The notes: generated by a model not told the origin, from the sequence alone. 64,000 nt of DNA from Serratia entomophila (GCF_021462285.1 NZ_CP082787.1:4526001-4590000), one strand, 5' to 3'. Numbered from the stretch's first letter, positions 39,085-54,266 are shown. Numbers and translations: made by a program.

Positions 39085-39558
39085 ATGAACCTGTACCTGC
39101 GACTGCTTTGGATCTTGATCTCGTCACGCTGGAAACCGCGCATGTCGATGGATGCCCTGACCAGCACCCTGCAAACCCGGGTGTGGCTCAACGACATCGA
39201 TATCAATCTGCATATGAACAATGGCCGCTACCTGACGGTGTGCGATCTAAACCGGGTAGATATGTTTATCCGCACCGGATTGATGAAACTGATGTTAAAA
39301 CGGCGTTGGTCACCGATCGTCAGCCAGCTGAACATGGATTACAAAAAGGCGCTACGGCCCTTCCAGCGTTATCAGGTCAGCATGACCATTACCCACTGGG
39401 ACGAGCGTTACTTTTATGCGACCCACACTTTCAGCGTCGGCGATCGGATCGTGGCGCTGGGCACGTCACAGGCAGTGGTTCTTGGGAAAGAAGGCGTGGT
39501 ACCGCCGGAAGAGGTGGCGAAAAGCGTGCAGGAATATCAGCAGGCAAAAGAAACCTGA
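39085..39558 (+). CDS. Acyl-CoA thioesterase family protein (4HBT_2, THEM6-like hot-dog fold)
   Basis: Probable thioesterase acting on acyl-CoA; 157 residues, substrate unknown. The signature DIDINLHMNNGRYL near residue 40 is the 4HBT_2/THEM6 motif. The first 18 residues are hydrophobic with Arg residues (LRLLWILISSRWKPR) and may be a membrane anchor or simply a helix. It stands alone between thi terminators and a very strong terminator, and so is its own transcription unit. It is absent from this spot in E. coli K-12, to my knowledge. Confidence 0.8.
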   Translation: MNLYLRLLWILISSRWKPRMSMDALTSTLQTRVWLNDIDINLHMNNGRYLTVCDLNRVDMFIRTGLMKLMLKRRWSPIVSQLNMDYKKALRPFQRYQVSMTITHWDERYFYATHTFSVGDRIVALGTSQAVVLGKEGVVPPEEVAKSVQEYQQAKET

Positions 39559-39624
39559 CCCGCCGCGGTGATGCAATGAGTCCCTGATGCTGTAATGGCC
39601 CTGGTGTTGGCCTGGTATCTTTTT

Positions 39625-39668
39625 GCAGCCTGCGCCCGGCTTGAAACCGGGCGCAGGCTGCTTATTTT
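39625..39668 (+). terminator. Very strong terminator after thioesterase gene
   Basis: A perfect 15-bp GC-rich stem (GCAGCCTGCGCCCGG and its complement) with a 7-base loop is followed by TTATTTT. On the minus strand it is followed by AAAAAG, so it acts for the plus strand only. Confidence 0.85.
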
Positions 39669-39746
39669 GTGAGACAGGCAACTCCCCCCAGGAACGCGAA
39701 TCACACATATAAGTGCTAATTAATCATATCAACGGTAAAATGTGAA

Positions 39747-39846
39747 TGTCTTTTGAGTGTTTTTTAAATACATATTGAGTGTCTTTTGAGTTTACCCAAT
39801 AAAATCAAACGGATATATCCGCAGTCATCCTGACTTCATCTATAAT
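39747..39846 (+). promoter_or_regulatory. Control region of BetR-type response regulator gene
   Basis: TGTCTTTTGAGT occurs twice (39747-39758, 39780-39791), 33 bp apart, with a third TTGAGTGT at 39775; the perfect palindrome GGATATATCC lies at 39811-39820. A perfect -10 TATAAT at 39841-39846 has no -35 at the proper place. This pattern suggests an activator-dependent promoter, perhaps bound by the regulator itself. Confidence 0.5.
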
Positions 39847-39911
39847 CGAGCCAGCAGGCAGCCTCGGGACAGCAAATGCTCGTGGTCAACGTCAGAAGAA
39901 TCGAGGTGATC

Positions 39912-40691
39912 ATGAAGAAAACGCCAAATTACGCAGAAGCGATCGGTACCTTGCTGACCCAGAAAGGGGTTGGCGACAGAAAGCACGCATCAACCATGGC
40001 GAGCATACTCAACCTGCAATACAACAGCGCCAAGCAGAAGCTGGACGGTAAAAGAGGCATCACTCTCGAAGAAGTAAAAAAGGTATTTCAATACTTCAGC
40101 GAATCGTTTGAAGGGCGCAGAGCCCACAACTGCGTGTTTATCATGAACAGCATACATAAACGGTGCAATATTGAGGTCGATGACAAGCCGGTAGATAACA
40201 TTGAGGATGCGGAAACCTATGCGTTCAGAAAAGACGATCTGTTTATCATTAACACCGGCAAGGATAAAAACGCGGGCGCAGAGCTGTATAGGGTCAAAAA
40301 AATAGACTTTCTGCCGGCGCCAAGGATAGCCATACTCGACAACGATCAAGACATACTGGAGTTGCTAAAGAAAATCACCACCCGCTACGGAATTGAAACG
40401 GAAACCTTCCCAACGGCGGCGGCGATCATCGAGGCCCTGGAGCAACACGCCTACGAGGCCTTCATCCTTGATTGGCTGCTCGACTTCGGCGAGACGTCCG
40501 AAAAGGTGGTAGAGAAGATAAAAGACCGGGTGGACACCTCTGCGCAGATCATCATCCTGACCGGTCAGTTAAACCATTATGAAAAAAACATAGGCGATAT
40601 GATATTAAACTATGACGTACATTTGATCGAGAAGCCGGCCAAGCCGCTGATTATCTCTTCGCTGTTGCTTTCCCATTTATTTTTCAACTGA
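39912..40691 (+). CDS. Response regulator with N-terminal BetR-type HTH and C-terminal receiver
   Basis: Probable two-component DNA-binding regulator with reversed domain order. With the ATG at 39912 the protein has 259 residues: residues about 5-75 resemble the BetR helix-turn-helix domain (ASTMASILNLQYNSAKQKLDGKRGITLEEVKKVF), 76-135 a linker of unknown fold, and 138-250 a receiver. All receiver key residues are present: acidic pair D143/D145, phosphoacceptor D187 in ILDWLL, T217 in ILTGQ and K241 in IEKPAKP. It converges on the histidine kinase gene, overlapping it by 15 bp at the 3' ends. A+T content is higher than in its neighbours, a sign of separate ancestry. Targets unknown. Confidence 0.75.
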   Translation: MKKTPNYAEAIGTLLTQKGVGDRKHASTMASILNLQYNSAKQKLDGKRGITLEEVKKVFQYFSESFEGRRAHNCVFIMNSIHKRCNIEVDDKPVDNIEDAETYAFRKDDLFIINTGKDKNAGAELYRVKKIDFLPAPRIAILDNDQDILELLKKITTRYGIETETFPTAAAIIEALEQHAYEAFILDWLLDFGETSEKVVEKIKDRVDTSAQIIILTGQLNHYEKNIGDMILNYDVHLIEKPAKPLIISSLLLSHLFFN

Positions 40692-41951
40692 CTTTATTGG
40701 CAGGCAAATAAGGAATGATGAACCTTTGCCCTCGGCCGATTTCACTCTGATGCTCCCTTTCATCCTGGTCACATAGTTCTTGATAATGGTTAACCCCAAG
40801 CCCAGCCCCTGGCGCGTCTCCCTTTCCACTCCCTGATTAAATGCCTTATATAGCTTGTCAATATTTTTCACGTTAAAACCAATACCATTGTCCTTTACCA
40901 GCAGATAAAGGCGGTTATTGCACACCTTCACATTCAGAATAACCCGGCCGCAATGCGTATATTTATCGGCATTGCCCAACAGGTTGACGAGTATCCGATA
41001 GAGCTTGTACTTGTCGACATGGATTTCCCCCGCATAAGACGAATGCCGGATAACAAATTGGTTGCGGCCTTCCCCGCTCACTGCGGCGACGGCGTCGTCA
41101 ACCACCTCATTGAGCGAAAACAGAGAATCATTTACCTTTACCTCACCCATTTCAAGCCGCGAGTAGTCCATCACCTCACGCGTTTGCTCTGCGATTTTAT
41201 TGCCATGGTGGGAGATGAGCCGGGCTTCTTTCTTCAACTCATCCTGAATCAGTTCATGCTCCATGATGTCTGCCGCAATCACGATAGCCTGCGTTGAACC
41301 AGCGATCTCATGGTAGATGGAGGAGATAAATATATTCTTATTCTTAACTATCTCCTTCAGTGAAAACGCATTCTTCAAGATAAGGAACATCATCAGAAAG
41401 ATCAGCGCCAGCGAGAACATGGCAAACAGTTCGGCCTTGCCTGAATTGTCTTTGATGATGTCTTTAACCTCGGTGAAATTCCTTATCTGTATTTTGTAGA
41501 TTATCTCTTGAATATCGATCAGGGTGATTTCCATCTCCTCCATAAAGGAGAGTATATCGGCTCTGGTTTTGGTGCCGTTTAGCAGCTCTGCGCCAAGCTG
41601 ATCCAGCTCGGCATACTGACGCTTCAAAAGCGCGACGGTGTTTAGAAATTCCTTATCATAATAAAAAGAGTCGCTGAATGTAGAACGGCTTTCAAGAATG
41701 GCAATCTTCGAGGAAAATATTTTCTTCTTGAGCATAAAACTGTCGTAGCTATCCTCGTCGCCCAACAGCAGTGCGGTTTTCGTTCTTTCAAAGGATAAAA
41801 ATAGAATTTCAGCGACGGAGTAGTTATCGAGATTGGGCTCAATCTGCTTGTATCGCTCTTTCACATTACCGAAGTTTACGGCAATCAATAAAATCAACAG
41901 CACCAGCGCCGCAATCAGGGTGACAAGCGTCCCGATGAATTTCTTGCTCAT
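40677..41951 (-). CDS. Membrane sensor histidine kinase without HAMP domain
   Basis: Autophosphorylating inner-membrane sensor; 424 residues. TM1 is about residues 7-27, followed by a periplasmic loop of some 140 residues with no recognised domain and TM2 about 173-193. Instead of HAMP, a short linker leads to the H box FISSIYHEIAGS with H214. N box LVNLLGNADKYT (N323, N327), G1 DNGIGF (354-359) and G2 GLGLGL (382-387) are intact, so it should be active. It begins one base after the small secreted protein (TGAAATG), thus cotranscribed, and its 3' end overlaps the regulator gene. The regulator at 39912 is its obvious partner. Low GC relative to flanks. Confidence 0.85.
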   Translation of the reverse strand: MSKKFIGTLVTLIAALVLLILLIAVNFGNVKERYKQIEPNLDNYSVAEILFLSFERTKTALLLGDEDSYDSFMLKKKIFSSKIAILESRSTFSDSFYYDKEFLNTVALLKRQYAELDQLGAELLNGTKTRADILSFMEEMEITLIDIQEIIYKIQIRNFTEVKDIIKDNSGKAELFAMFSLALIFLMMFLILKNAFSLKEIVKNKNIFISSIYHEIAGSTQAIVIAADIMEHELIQDELKKEARLISHHGNKIAEQTREVMDYSRLEMGEVKVNDSLFSLNEVVDDAVAAVSGEGRNQFVIRHSSYAGEIHVDKYKLYRILVNLLGNADKYTHCGRVILNVKVCNNRLYLLVKDNGIGFNVKNIDKLYKAFNQGVERETRQGLGLGLTIIKNYVTRMKGSIRVKSAEGKGSSFLICLPIKSVEK

Positions 41952-41952
41952 T

Positions 41953-42417
41953 TCACTTAACCTCTAGCATTTTTATTTGCCAAACGGTTTTTGCGTTCAC
42001 ATCAATATTGTTCAATTCCGGGTGGCTATCGCGCGGGTAGATAATCGCAAAAGGCCCCAACTGCGCAACATCCATAAGCTCGCCATTTTTCTTATAGGCG
42101 ATAATCACTTTATATTTAGCCAGCTCGGCGACGGGAATTGAATATGAATAATCATCCCAGGCAAAAGCGCGAACCTTGCTGCCCGTCAGACCATACTCCT
42201 TTGCCAGCGCGCTAAACTCAACGCCGGTAAAAACGGCCTCCGGAGTGAAGTTGGTCGAGGTTTTAATCGAAGAGGATGGCATCGCCTCTAACGCCTGCAG
42301 CGTAATCTTGACCTTCTCGCCATCGCTCTTTTTAAGATAAAAATAGTCAACGCCCGCATAGAGCGGAGCGCTAAACAAGGAAATCAGCAATAATGCCATC
42401 AGTCCTTTGATTTTCAT
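41953..42417 (-). CDS. Secreted small protein with molybdopterin-oxidoreductase-like fold
   Basis: Predicted periplasmic protein of 154 residues with a clear signal peptide (MKIKGLMALLLISLFSAPLYA). The mature part (KVKITLQALEAMPSSSIKT, VEFSALAKEYGL, YKVIIAYKKNGELM, LGPFAIIYPRD, VWQIKMLEV) resembles the oxidoreductase molybdopterin-binding domain of the sulfite oxidase family, but is short and has no cysteine after the signal peptide to bind molybdenum. A binding or sensing role is therefore likelier than catalysis. It is directly upstream of the histidine kinase and coupled to it, and its start overlaps the stop of the GNAT gene (TAATG). Confidence 0.7.
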   Translation of the reverse strand: MKIKGLMALLLISLFSAPLYAGVDYFYLKKSDGEKVKITLQALEAMPSSSIKTSTNFTPEAVFTGVEFSALAKEYGLTGSKVRAFAWDDYSYSIPVAELAKYKVIIAYKKNGELMDVAQLGPFAIIYPRDSHPELNNIDVNAKTVWQIKMLEVK

Positions 42418-42863
42418 TATTTATTACCTTGGCGCTTAACCAGTTCCGCCTGGCCAAATTCATCCTTGCCGATGGCAACCCAGCCACGCCGCTGATAAAA
42501 CGCCTCGGCCGTGGAACCCGGATCGGTAGTGAGGTGGATTTCTGCGGCGCCATTCTCGAACAACCATGCGGTTACGGCGTCCAGCAAGGCGGAACCTATC
42601 CCTTTCGACTGGTATTCCGGCTTAACAAACAGCCCGCCGATCAATGGCTCGGGAATGAACAGGCCAAAACCGACGCCGGCGTAATCTTCACCGTATTTGC
42701 AAATCCAGCCGCCGCCCTGGTTGATATCATCCAGCGCCTGGGTTCTCTGCAGATACTGGATCTGGTGAGGATGAAGCGGGTTCTCTTCGACGGAAAATCT
42801 GATTTCATACAGGTAAGGCAGGTGTTTTGCGGTCAACTTTTCGAAGGTGATCGGGCTGTCCAT
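42417..42863 (-). CDS. GNAT family N-acetyltransferase
   Basis: Acetyl-CoA-dependent acetyltransferase of unknown substrate; 148 residues from the ATG at 42861-42863, which is preceded by AAGGA. An in-frame ATG at 42887 adds eight residues and has no RBS. The acetyl-CoA motif is GLFVKPEYQSKGIGSALLDAVTAWL (about residues 78-102), and the late AEAFYQRRGWVAIG is typical of the family. It overlaps the secreted protein gene by one base and so probably heads the GNAT-secreted protein-kinase transcript. It lies downstream of the rpoC terminator. Confidence 0.85.
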   Translation of the reverse strand: MDSPITFEKLTAKHLPYLYEIRFSVEENPLHPHQIQYLQRTQALDDINQGGGWICKYGEDYAGVGFGLFIPEPLIGGLFVKPEYQSKGIGSALLDAVTAWLFENGAAEIHLTTDPGSTAEAFYQRRGWVAIGKDEFGQAELVKRQGNK

Positions 42864-42960
42864 ATTTGTACAATCCTTGGTTGTCATAGCGCGCCGGCGA
42901 TTTCAGCCATTATTGCGGGTTTCTTCATAGTAGCAAAGATTGCCGCCTGCGGAAGCGGGC

Positions 42961-42987
42961 AAAAAAAAACCGCCCCCGAAGGAGCGG
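42961..42987 (-). terminator. Terminator of the rpoBC operon
   Basis: On the minus strand a GC stem (CCGCTCC-TTCG-GGGGCGG, with one G-U pair) is followed by nine T residues. The G-U pair would be an A-C mismatch on the opposite strand, so it serves the minus-strand transcript. Confidence 0.9.
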
Positions 42988-43000
42988 CTTATCTGGCTGT

Positions 43001-43020
43001 GGGCCCGGCATGCCGGGCCC
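43001..43020. repeat. 20-bp perfect palindrome after rpoC
   Basis: GGGCCCGGCATGCCGGGCCC reads the same on both strands and lies 15 bp after the rpoC stop, before the terminator. It could be an extra 3' stem in the mRNA or a protein site. Confidence 0.6.
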
Positions 43021-43034
43021 GCGGGATACGGCGA

Positions 43035-47258
<4,224 letters not shown>

Positions 47259-47335
47259 GGATTGGCTCCTGTCGGAGTTAAACCTGTTGGGCACCCACAA
47301 CCGCAGTAGGTACCCGTGTGACCTGAACAACCACC

Positions 47336-47364
47336 CTCAGGCTCCCTAAGGCCGGGAGCCTGAG
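47336..47364 (-). other. rpoB-rpoC intergenic hairpin
   Basis: A perfect 11-bp stem (CTCAGGCTCCC / GGGAGCCTGAG) with a 7-base loop sits just after the rpoB stop. There is no U-tract; it may be an RNA processing or stability element. Confidence 0.6.
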
Positions 47365-47376
47365 CCGGAACGACGA

Positions 47377-50300
47377 TTACTCGTCTTCCAGTTCGATGTT
47401 GATACCGAGCGAGCGGATTTCTTTCAACAGTACGTTGAAGGACTCCGGCATGCCTGGTTCCATGCGGTGATCGCCATCCACGATGTTTTTGTACATCTTG
47501 GTACGGCCGTTAACGTCATCCGACTTAACGGTGAGCATTTCCTGCAGGGTATAAGCCGCGCCGTATGCTTCCAGTGCCCACACTTCCATCTCACCGAAGC
47601 GTTGACCACCGAACTGCGCTTTACCACCCAGAGGCTGCTGAGTAACCAAGCTGTAAGAACCGGTTGAACGGGCGTGCATTTTATCGTCAACCAAGTGGTT
47701 CAGTTTCAGCATGTACATATAGCCGACAGTTACCTGGCGCTCGAACTGCTCACCGGTACGGCCATCGAACAGCGTAATCTGACCGGAGGTTGGGATCCCG
47801 CCCATTTCCAGCAGCTGCTTGATTTCAGTCTCTTTCGCACCATCGAACACCGGCGTTGCGATCGGCATACCTTTTTTCAGGTTCTCTGCCAGACGCAGGA
47901 CTTCGTCGTCGGTGAAGGTGTTCAGGTCAACTTTCTGGCAAACGTCGTCGCCCAGATCGTAGGCCTTCTGGATGAACTCACGCAGCTTGGCCACTTCCTG
48001 CTGCTGCTTCAGCATTTGGTTGATCTTCTCACCAATGCCTTTCGCAGCCATACCCAGGTGGGTTTCCAGGATCTGACCGATGTTCATACGTGATGGTACG
48101 CCCAGCGGGTTCAGTACGATGTCTACCGGCGTGCCGTTTTCATCGTAAGGCATATCTTCGATCGGGTTGATCTTGGAGATAACACCCTTGTTACCGTGGC
48201 GACCCGCCATCTTGTCACCCGGTTGGATCTGACGTTTAACGGCCAGATAAACCTTAACGATTTTCAGCACGCCCGGTGCCAGATCGTCGCCTTGGGTGAT
48301 CTTGCGACGCTTGGCTTCCAGCTTCTTCTCGAAGTCGGATTTCAGTTCGTCGTATTGCTCCGCCAGCTGTTCCAGCTGGTTTTGCTTCTCTTCGTCGGTC
48401 AGGCCCAGTTCCAGCCAGCGATCGCGTGGCAGCTTGCTCAGCTTCTCAGCTTCAACGCCGCCGGCGACCAGCACCGCGTGGATACGCGCAAACAGGCCGG
48501 CTTCCAGGATCTGCAGTTCTTCAGTCAGATCTTTCTTCGCCTGCTTCAGCTGCATCTCTTCGATTTCCAACGCACGCTTGTCTTTTTCCACGCCATCGCG
48601 GGTGAAGACCTGCACGTCGATAACCGTACCGGAAACGCCATTCGGTACGCGCAGAGAAGAGTCTTTAACGTCAGACGCTTTCTCACCGAAGATCGCACGC
48701 AGCAGCTTCTCTTCCGGCGTCAGCTGGGTTTCGCCTTTCGGCGTGACCTTACCAACCAGAATGTCGCCACCGGTCACTTCAGCACCGATATACACGATAC
48801 CGGATTCATCCAGTTTGGAGAGCGCTGCTTCACCCACGTTAGGGATGTCGGCGGTGATCTCTTCAGGCCCCAGCTTGGTGTCGCGAGACACGCACGCCAG
48901 TTCCTGGATGTGGATGGTGGTGAAGCGATCTTCCTGCACCACGCGCTCGGAGACCAGGATGGAGTCTTCGAAGTTGTAGCCGTTCCAAGGCATGAAGGCT
49001 ACGCGCATGTTCTGGCCCAGCGCCAGTTCGCCCAGATCCGTAGATGGGCCATCCGCCAGCACGTCGCCGCGCTCGATTGGCTCACCCAGGTTCACACACG
49101 GCATCTGGTTGATGCAGGTGTTCTGGTTAGAACGGGTGTACTTGGTCAGGTTATAGATGTCGATGCCTGCTTCGCCCGGGTACATCTCGTCTTCGTTAAC
49201 TTTGATAACGATACGGGAAGCATCCACGTACTGGATCACGCCGCCGCGTTTGGCCACGGCGGTAACGCCGGAGTCAACCGCTACAGCACGTTCCATGCCG
49301 GTACCTACCAGCGGCTTGTCAGCGCGCAGGGTTGGAACCGCCTGACGTTGCATGTTCGCGCCCATCAATGCACGGTTGGCGTCATCGTGTTCCAGGAATG
49401 GAATCAGTGAAGCACCAACGGAGACAACCTGCTGGGTGGATACGTCCATATAGTCAACCTGGTCGCGGCTGAACAGGCTTGATTCGCCTTTGCTACGACA
49501 GGTGACCAGGTCTTCTACGAAGCGGCCGTCATCATCCAGGTTGGAGTTCGCCTGAGCGATAACGAAGTTGCCTTCTTCAATAGCAGACAGGTAGTTGATT
49601 TCATCGGTCACCACGCCGTCGCGCACGCGGCGGTACGGGGTTTCCAGGAAGCCATACTCGTTAGTCTGTGCGTACACGGACAGGGAGTTGATCAGACCGA
49701 TGTTCGGGCCTTCCGGCGTTTCGATTGGGCACACGCGACCGTAGTGAGTCGGGTGTACGTCTCGAACTTCAAAGCCGGCGCGTTCACGGGTCAGACCGCC
49801 CGGGCCCAGTGCGGAGATACGACGCTTGTGCGTGATCTCGGACAACGGGTTGTTCTGGTCCATAAACTGGGACAGCTGGCTGGAGCCGAAGAACTCTTTC
49901 ACCGCCGCCGAAATCGGCTTGGCGTTGATCATGTCCTGAGGCATCAGGGTATCCAGATCGCCCAGGGACAGACGTTCTTTCACCGCACGCTCAACGCGCA
50001 CCAGACCTACACGGAACTGGTTCTCGGCCATTTCGCCGACGGAACGGATACGACGGTTGCCCAAGTGGTCGATGTCGTCCACTTCGCCTTTACCGTTACG
50101 GATATCGATGAGCTTCTTCATCACTTCGATGATGTCGTCTTTGCTCAGGATGCCCGAACCTTCGATCTCGTCGCGCAGCAGAGAACGGTTGAACTTCATA
50201 CGGCCGACCGCGGACAGATCGTAACGGTCTTCGGAGAAGAACAGGTTCTCGAACAGGCTTTCGGCGGCTTCGCGCGTTGGCGGCTCACCAGGGCGCATCA

Positions 50301-51405
50301 TGCGGTAGATTTCTACCAGCGCGCTCAGACGATCGTTGGTTGGGTCGACACGCACGGTTTCAGAGATGTACGCACCGTGGTCCAGATCGTTGGTGAACAG
50401 CGTTTCGATACGCTTGTGGCCTGACTGGCTCAGCTTGGCCAGCAGATCCAGCGACAGCTCCATGTTGGCTGCGCAGATCAGTTCGCCGGTATTGGTATCG
50501 ATATAGTCCTTCGCGACCACTTTGCCCGCGATGTACTCAACCGGTACTTCAATACTGTGAATTTCGTCTTTTTCGAGCTGACGGATATGACGAGCGGTGA
50601 TACGACGGCCTTTCTCTACATAGATCTTGCCGTTGGCTTCGATATCGAACGAAGCGGTCTCACCACGCAGACGCTCTGGAACCAGCTCCATCTGCAGCTT
50701 GTTATCGCGGATCTCGAAAACAATTTTGTCAAAGAACAGGTCAAGGATCTGTTCAGTGGTGTAGTTCAGCGCGCGCAGGATGATGGTCGCCGGCAGTTTG
50801 CGGCGGCGGTCAATACGCACGAACAGGTTGTCTTTCGGGTCAAACTCGAAATCCAACCATGAACCGCGGTAAGGGATGATGCGTGCGTTGTACAGCACTT
50901 TACCCGAGGAGTGGGTTTTACCCTTATCGCTGTCAAAGAATACGCCAGGACTACGGTGCAGCTGAGATACGATAACCCTCTCAGTACCGTTGATCACAAA
51001 GGTACCGTTTTCGGTCATGAGCGGAATTTCGCCCATATAGACTTCTTGTTCCTTGATGTCTTTGACCGTACCTTCCGGAGCTTCACGCTCATAGATTACC
51101 AGACGCAGTTTTACGCGCAGCGGTGCAGAGAACGTCACACCACGGATCTGGCACTCTTTGACGTCGAAGACCGGCTCACCAAGACGGTAGCTAACGTATT
51201 GCAGCTCCGAATTGCCACTGTAGCTCTGGATAGGGAAAACAGAACGGAAGGCGGCTTCTAAGCCGTACTGCCCTTCTGGATCTTGCTCGATGAACTTCTG
51301 GAACGAGTCAAGCTGGATAGAAAGGAGATATGGTATGTCCAGAACTTGTGGACGCTTACCAAAATCCTTACGAATACGTTTTTTCTCGGTATAGGAGTAA
51401 ACCAT
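47377..51405 (-). CDS. rpoB: RNA polymerase beta subunit
   Basis: Second-largest core subunit, and target of rifampicin. The 1342 residues equal E. coli RpoB. The rifampicin region reads [34 protein letters not shown] in overlapping parts and is wild type by comparison (S, D, H, S residues at their usual places). [22 protein letters not shown] is the N-terminus and NIELEDE the end. It follows rplL with a known-type attenuator between. Confidence 0.98.
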   Translation of the reverse strand: MVYSYTEKKRIRKDFGKRPQVLDIPYLLSIQLDSFQKFIEQDPEGQYGLEAAFRSVFPIQSYSGNSELQYVSYRLGEPVFDVKECQIRGVTFSAPLRVKLRLVIYEREAPEGTVKDIKEQEVYMGEIPLMTENGTFVINGTERVIVSQLHRSPGVFFDSDKGKTHSSGKVLYNARIIPYRGSWLDFEFDPKDNLFVRIDRRRKLPATIILRALNYTTEQILDLFFDKIVFEIRDNKLQMELVPERLRGETASFDIEANGKIYVEKGRRITARHIRQLEKDEIHSIEVPVEYIAGKVVAKDYIDTNTGELICAANMELSLDLLAKLSQSGHKRIETLFTNDLDHGAYISETVRVDPTNDRLSALVEIYRMMRPGEPPTREAAESLFENLFFSEDRYDLSAVGRMKFNRSLLRDEIEGSGILSKDDIIEVMKKLIDIRNGKGEVDDIDHLGNRRIRSVGEMAENQFRVGLVRVERAVKERLSLGDLDTLMPQDMINAKPISAAVKEFFGSSQLSQFMDQNNPLSEITHKRRISALGPGGLTRERAGFEVRDVHPTHYGRVCPIETPEGPNIGLINSLSVYAQTNEYGFLETPYRRVRDGVVTDEINYLSAIEEGNFVIAQANSNLDDDGRFVEDLVTCRSKGESSLFSRDQVDYMDVSTQQVVSVGASLIPFLEHDDANRALMGANMQRQAVPTLRADKPLVGTGMERAVAVDSGVTAVAKRGGVIQYVDASRIVIKVNEDEMYPGEAGIDIYNLTKYTRSNQNTCINQMPCVNLGEPIERGDVLADGPSTDLGELALGQNMRVAFMPWNGYNFEDSILVSERVVQEDRFTTIHIQELACVSRDTKLGPEEITADIPNVGEAALSKLDESGIVYIGAEVTGGDILVGKVTPKGETQLTPEEKLLRAIFGEKASDVKDSSLRVPNGVSGTVIDVQVFTRDGVEKDKRALEIEEMQLKQAKKDLTEELQILEAGLFARIHAVLVAGGVEAEKLSKLPRDRWLELGLTDEEKQNQLEQLAEQYDELKSDFEKKLEAKRRKITQGDDLAPGVLKIVKVYLAVKRQIQPGDKMAGRHGNKGVISKINPIEDMPYDENGTPVDIVLNPLGVPSRMNIGQILETHLGMAAKGIGEKINQMLKQQQEVAKLREFIQKAYDLGDDVCQKVDLNTFTDDEVLRLAENLKKGMPIATPVFDGAKETEIKQLLEMGGIPTSGQITLFDGRTGEQFERQVTVGYMYMLKLNHLVDDKMHARSTGSYSLVTQQPLGGKAQFGGQRFGEMEVWALEAYGAAYTLQEMLTVKSDDVNGRTKMYKNIVDGDHRMEPGMPESFNVLLKEIRSLGINIELEDE

Positions 51406-51663
51406 AGGGTTCCTCAGCTCGCTGGAAAGTCGAACCTATCTGTCCGTCCGGATAGGGGACGGTTCATGCAACACCGTTTTGTCGACCGGAAAGCGGGAAC
51501 ACTTTCCGCAATACCCGTTTCTATCACGCTTAAATCATTTCATTGCGCTGTGCGGCAGATGCTCTGCGGCAGGGAGGGCAGTATATTAAGTCGTCGATAG
51601 AAAAAGATATTGGGGTTAGCCAGTAGCCAAACAGTGTGAAACTCTACTGACGCCCTACAGCGC

Positions 51664-51694
51664 AAAAAGGCTGGTGACCAAAAAGTCACCAGCC
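51664..51694 (-). terminator. rplL-rpoB attenuator
   Basis: GGCTGGTGAC and GTCACCAGCC form a perfect 10-bp stem, followed on the minus strand by TTTTTGCG. It matches the E. coli attenuator that lets only part of the transcripts reach rpoBC. The 333-bp gap (51406-51738) also has a stem near 51430-51460 in the place of the E. coli RNase III processing site. Confidence 0.88.
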
Positions 51695-51738
51695 ATCAGT
51701 CTGTTAGTTAAAACAGACTGCACTCAGAAAGCAGTGGC

Positions 51739-52122
<384 letters not shown>

Positions 52123-52169
52123 TCAGAAATAGTTTAAATACGTAAGCAAAGGCTAAGAAAGAGTGTGGC

Positions 52170-52667
52170 TTATGCCGCTTCTTTCTGATCGCGCAGTGCA
52201 GCCAGAGTGCGAACCAGTTTGCCGGCAGCGGCTTCTTTCATGGTTGCCATCAGGCGTGCGATTGCTTCATCGTAAGTAGGCAGAGTTGCCAAGCGGTCGA
52301 TTTGTGCCGCAGGGATCAGCTCACCTTCAAAGGCCGCAGCTTTAACCTCGAATTTTGCATTCGCTTTCGCGAACTCTTTGAACAGACGAGCAGCAGCGCC
52401 CGGGTGTTCGTTAGAGAATGCAATCAAGGTAGGACCGACAAACGTGTCTTTCAGGCATTCGAATGGAGTGCCTTCAACTACGCGACGCATCAGGGTGTTG
52501 CGAACAACACGCATGTAAACGCCAGCTTCACGACCTGCTTTACGCAGTTCAGTCATTTTATCAACGGTAACGCCGCGGGAATCCGCAACAACCGCAGACA
52601 GCGCGCCTTTGGCTACTTCGTTGACTTCAGCAACAATCGCTTGTTTGTCTTGAAGATTTAATGCCAT
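52170..52667 (-). CDS. rplJ: 50S ribosomal protein L10
   Basis: Anchors L7/L12 dimers to the ribosome and, with them, represses its own mRNA. The 165 residues match E. coli L10: [32 protein letters not shown] and [16 protein letters not shown]. It has its own promoter and a regulatory leader upstream. Confidence 0.97.
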   Translation of the reverse strand: MALNLQDKQAIVAEVNEVAKGALSAVVADSRGVTVDKMTELRKAGREAGVYMRVVRNTLMRRVVEGTPFECLKDTFVGPTLIAFSNEHPGAAARLFKEFAKANAKFEVKAAAFEGELIPAAQIDRLATLPTYDEAIARLMATMKEAAAGKLVRTLAALRDQKEAA

Positions 52668-52811
52668 TAGCTTTTTGCTCCTGGATTAGCCGGGGAAAAT
52701 CCCCGGAACTCACTTCACTCAACACCTTGTGAAACACGCGGTGCGAGCGCTGAAACACGGTGAGCAGAATCCAGCAAAGACCATTCTTTTTAAAAAAGAA
52801 AAAAATTCTTT

Positions 52812-52898
52812 AGGCTCTGTCACCGTCTACGCAGGAAAGATTAAGTACCTTGCGATACACCTGCGGTCTTGGACGGAGGCCTGGATAGGCCAGGCTCC
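52812..52898 (-). promoter_or_regulatory. L10 autoregulatory leader RNA
   Basis: The rplJ leader contains the L10(L12)4 target known from E. coli: GGAGCCTGGCCTATCCAGGC..., GACCGCAGG and TGCGTAGACGGTGACAG in the same order. Binding here represses rplJ and rplL translation. The gap from 52668 to 53005 consists of this leader and the promoter. Confidence 0.88.
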
Positions 52899-52957
52899 AA
52901 CCGAAAATTCTGTTGTTTCGCCTTGGGCAAGCCAATAGCAAAACCTTGGGGCATAAG

Positions 52958-52986
52958 ATTCTAGACAAATCTCAGCCCCAAGTCAA
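52958..52986 (-). promoter_or_regulatory. rplJL-rpoBC promoter (PL10)
   Basis: TTGACT-N17-TAGAAT on the minus strand, about 290 bp before rplJ and 20 bp after the rplA stop. It is the counterpart of the E. coli L10 promoter. Confidence 0.82.
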
Positions 52987-53005
52987 AGCGATAATCGCAG
53001 GGCGA

Positions 53006-54142
<1,137 letters not shown>

Positions 54143-54229
54143 TTAAATTTCCTCGGTTTGGGTAGTATCGCCTCGCGAGAGGCTCCCCGTGTTTCGCCCC
54201 GCTTAATGCAATCAAGCAAGGCATCTAAA

Positions 54230-54266
54230 AACAAAAGGCGCGAAATTATAGTTCAATTTCGCGCCT
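54230..54266 (-). terminator. secE-nusG terminator
   Basis: A perfect 12-bp stem (AGGCGCGAAATT / AATTTCGCGCCT) with a 7-base loop is followed on the minus strand by TTTTGTTTTT. It overlaps the -10 of the rplK promoter. Confidence 0.85.

Noticed and set aside
39559..42900. Accessory insert considered as a genomic island
   Set aside because: No integrase, tRNA, direct repeats or mobility genes at its borders; recent transfer cannot be supported beyond the lower GC.
48196..49410. 404-codon plus-strand frame within rpoB
   Set aside because: Complement of conserved rpoB; no own signals.
49782..49960. Possible rifampicin-resistance changes in rpoB
   Set aside because: The cluster I region keeps the usual wild-type residues, so no resistance change was seen.
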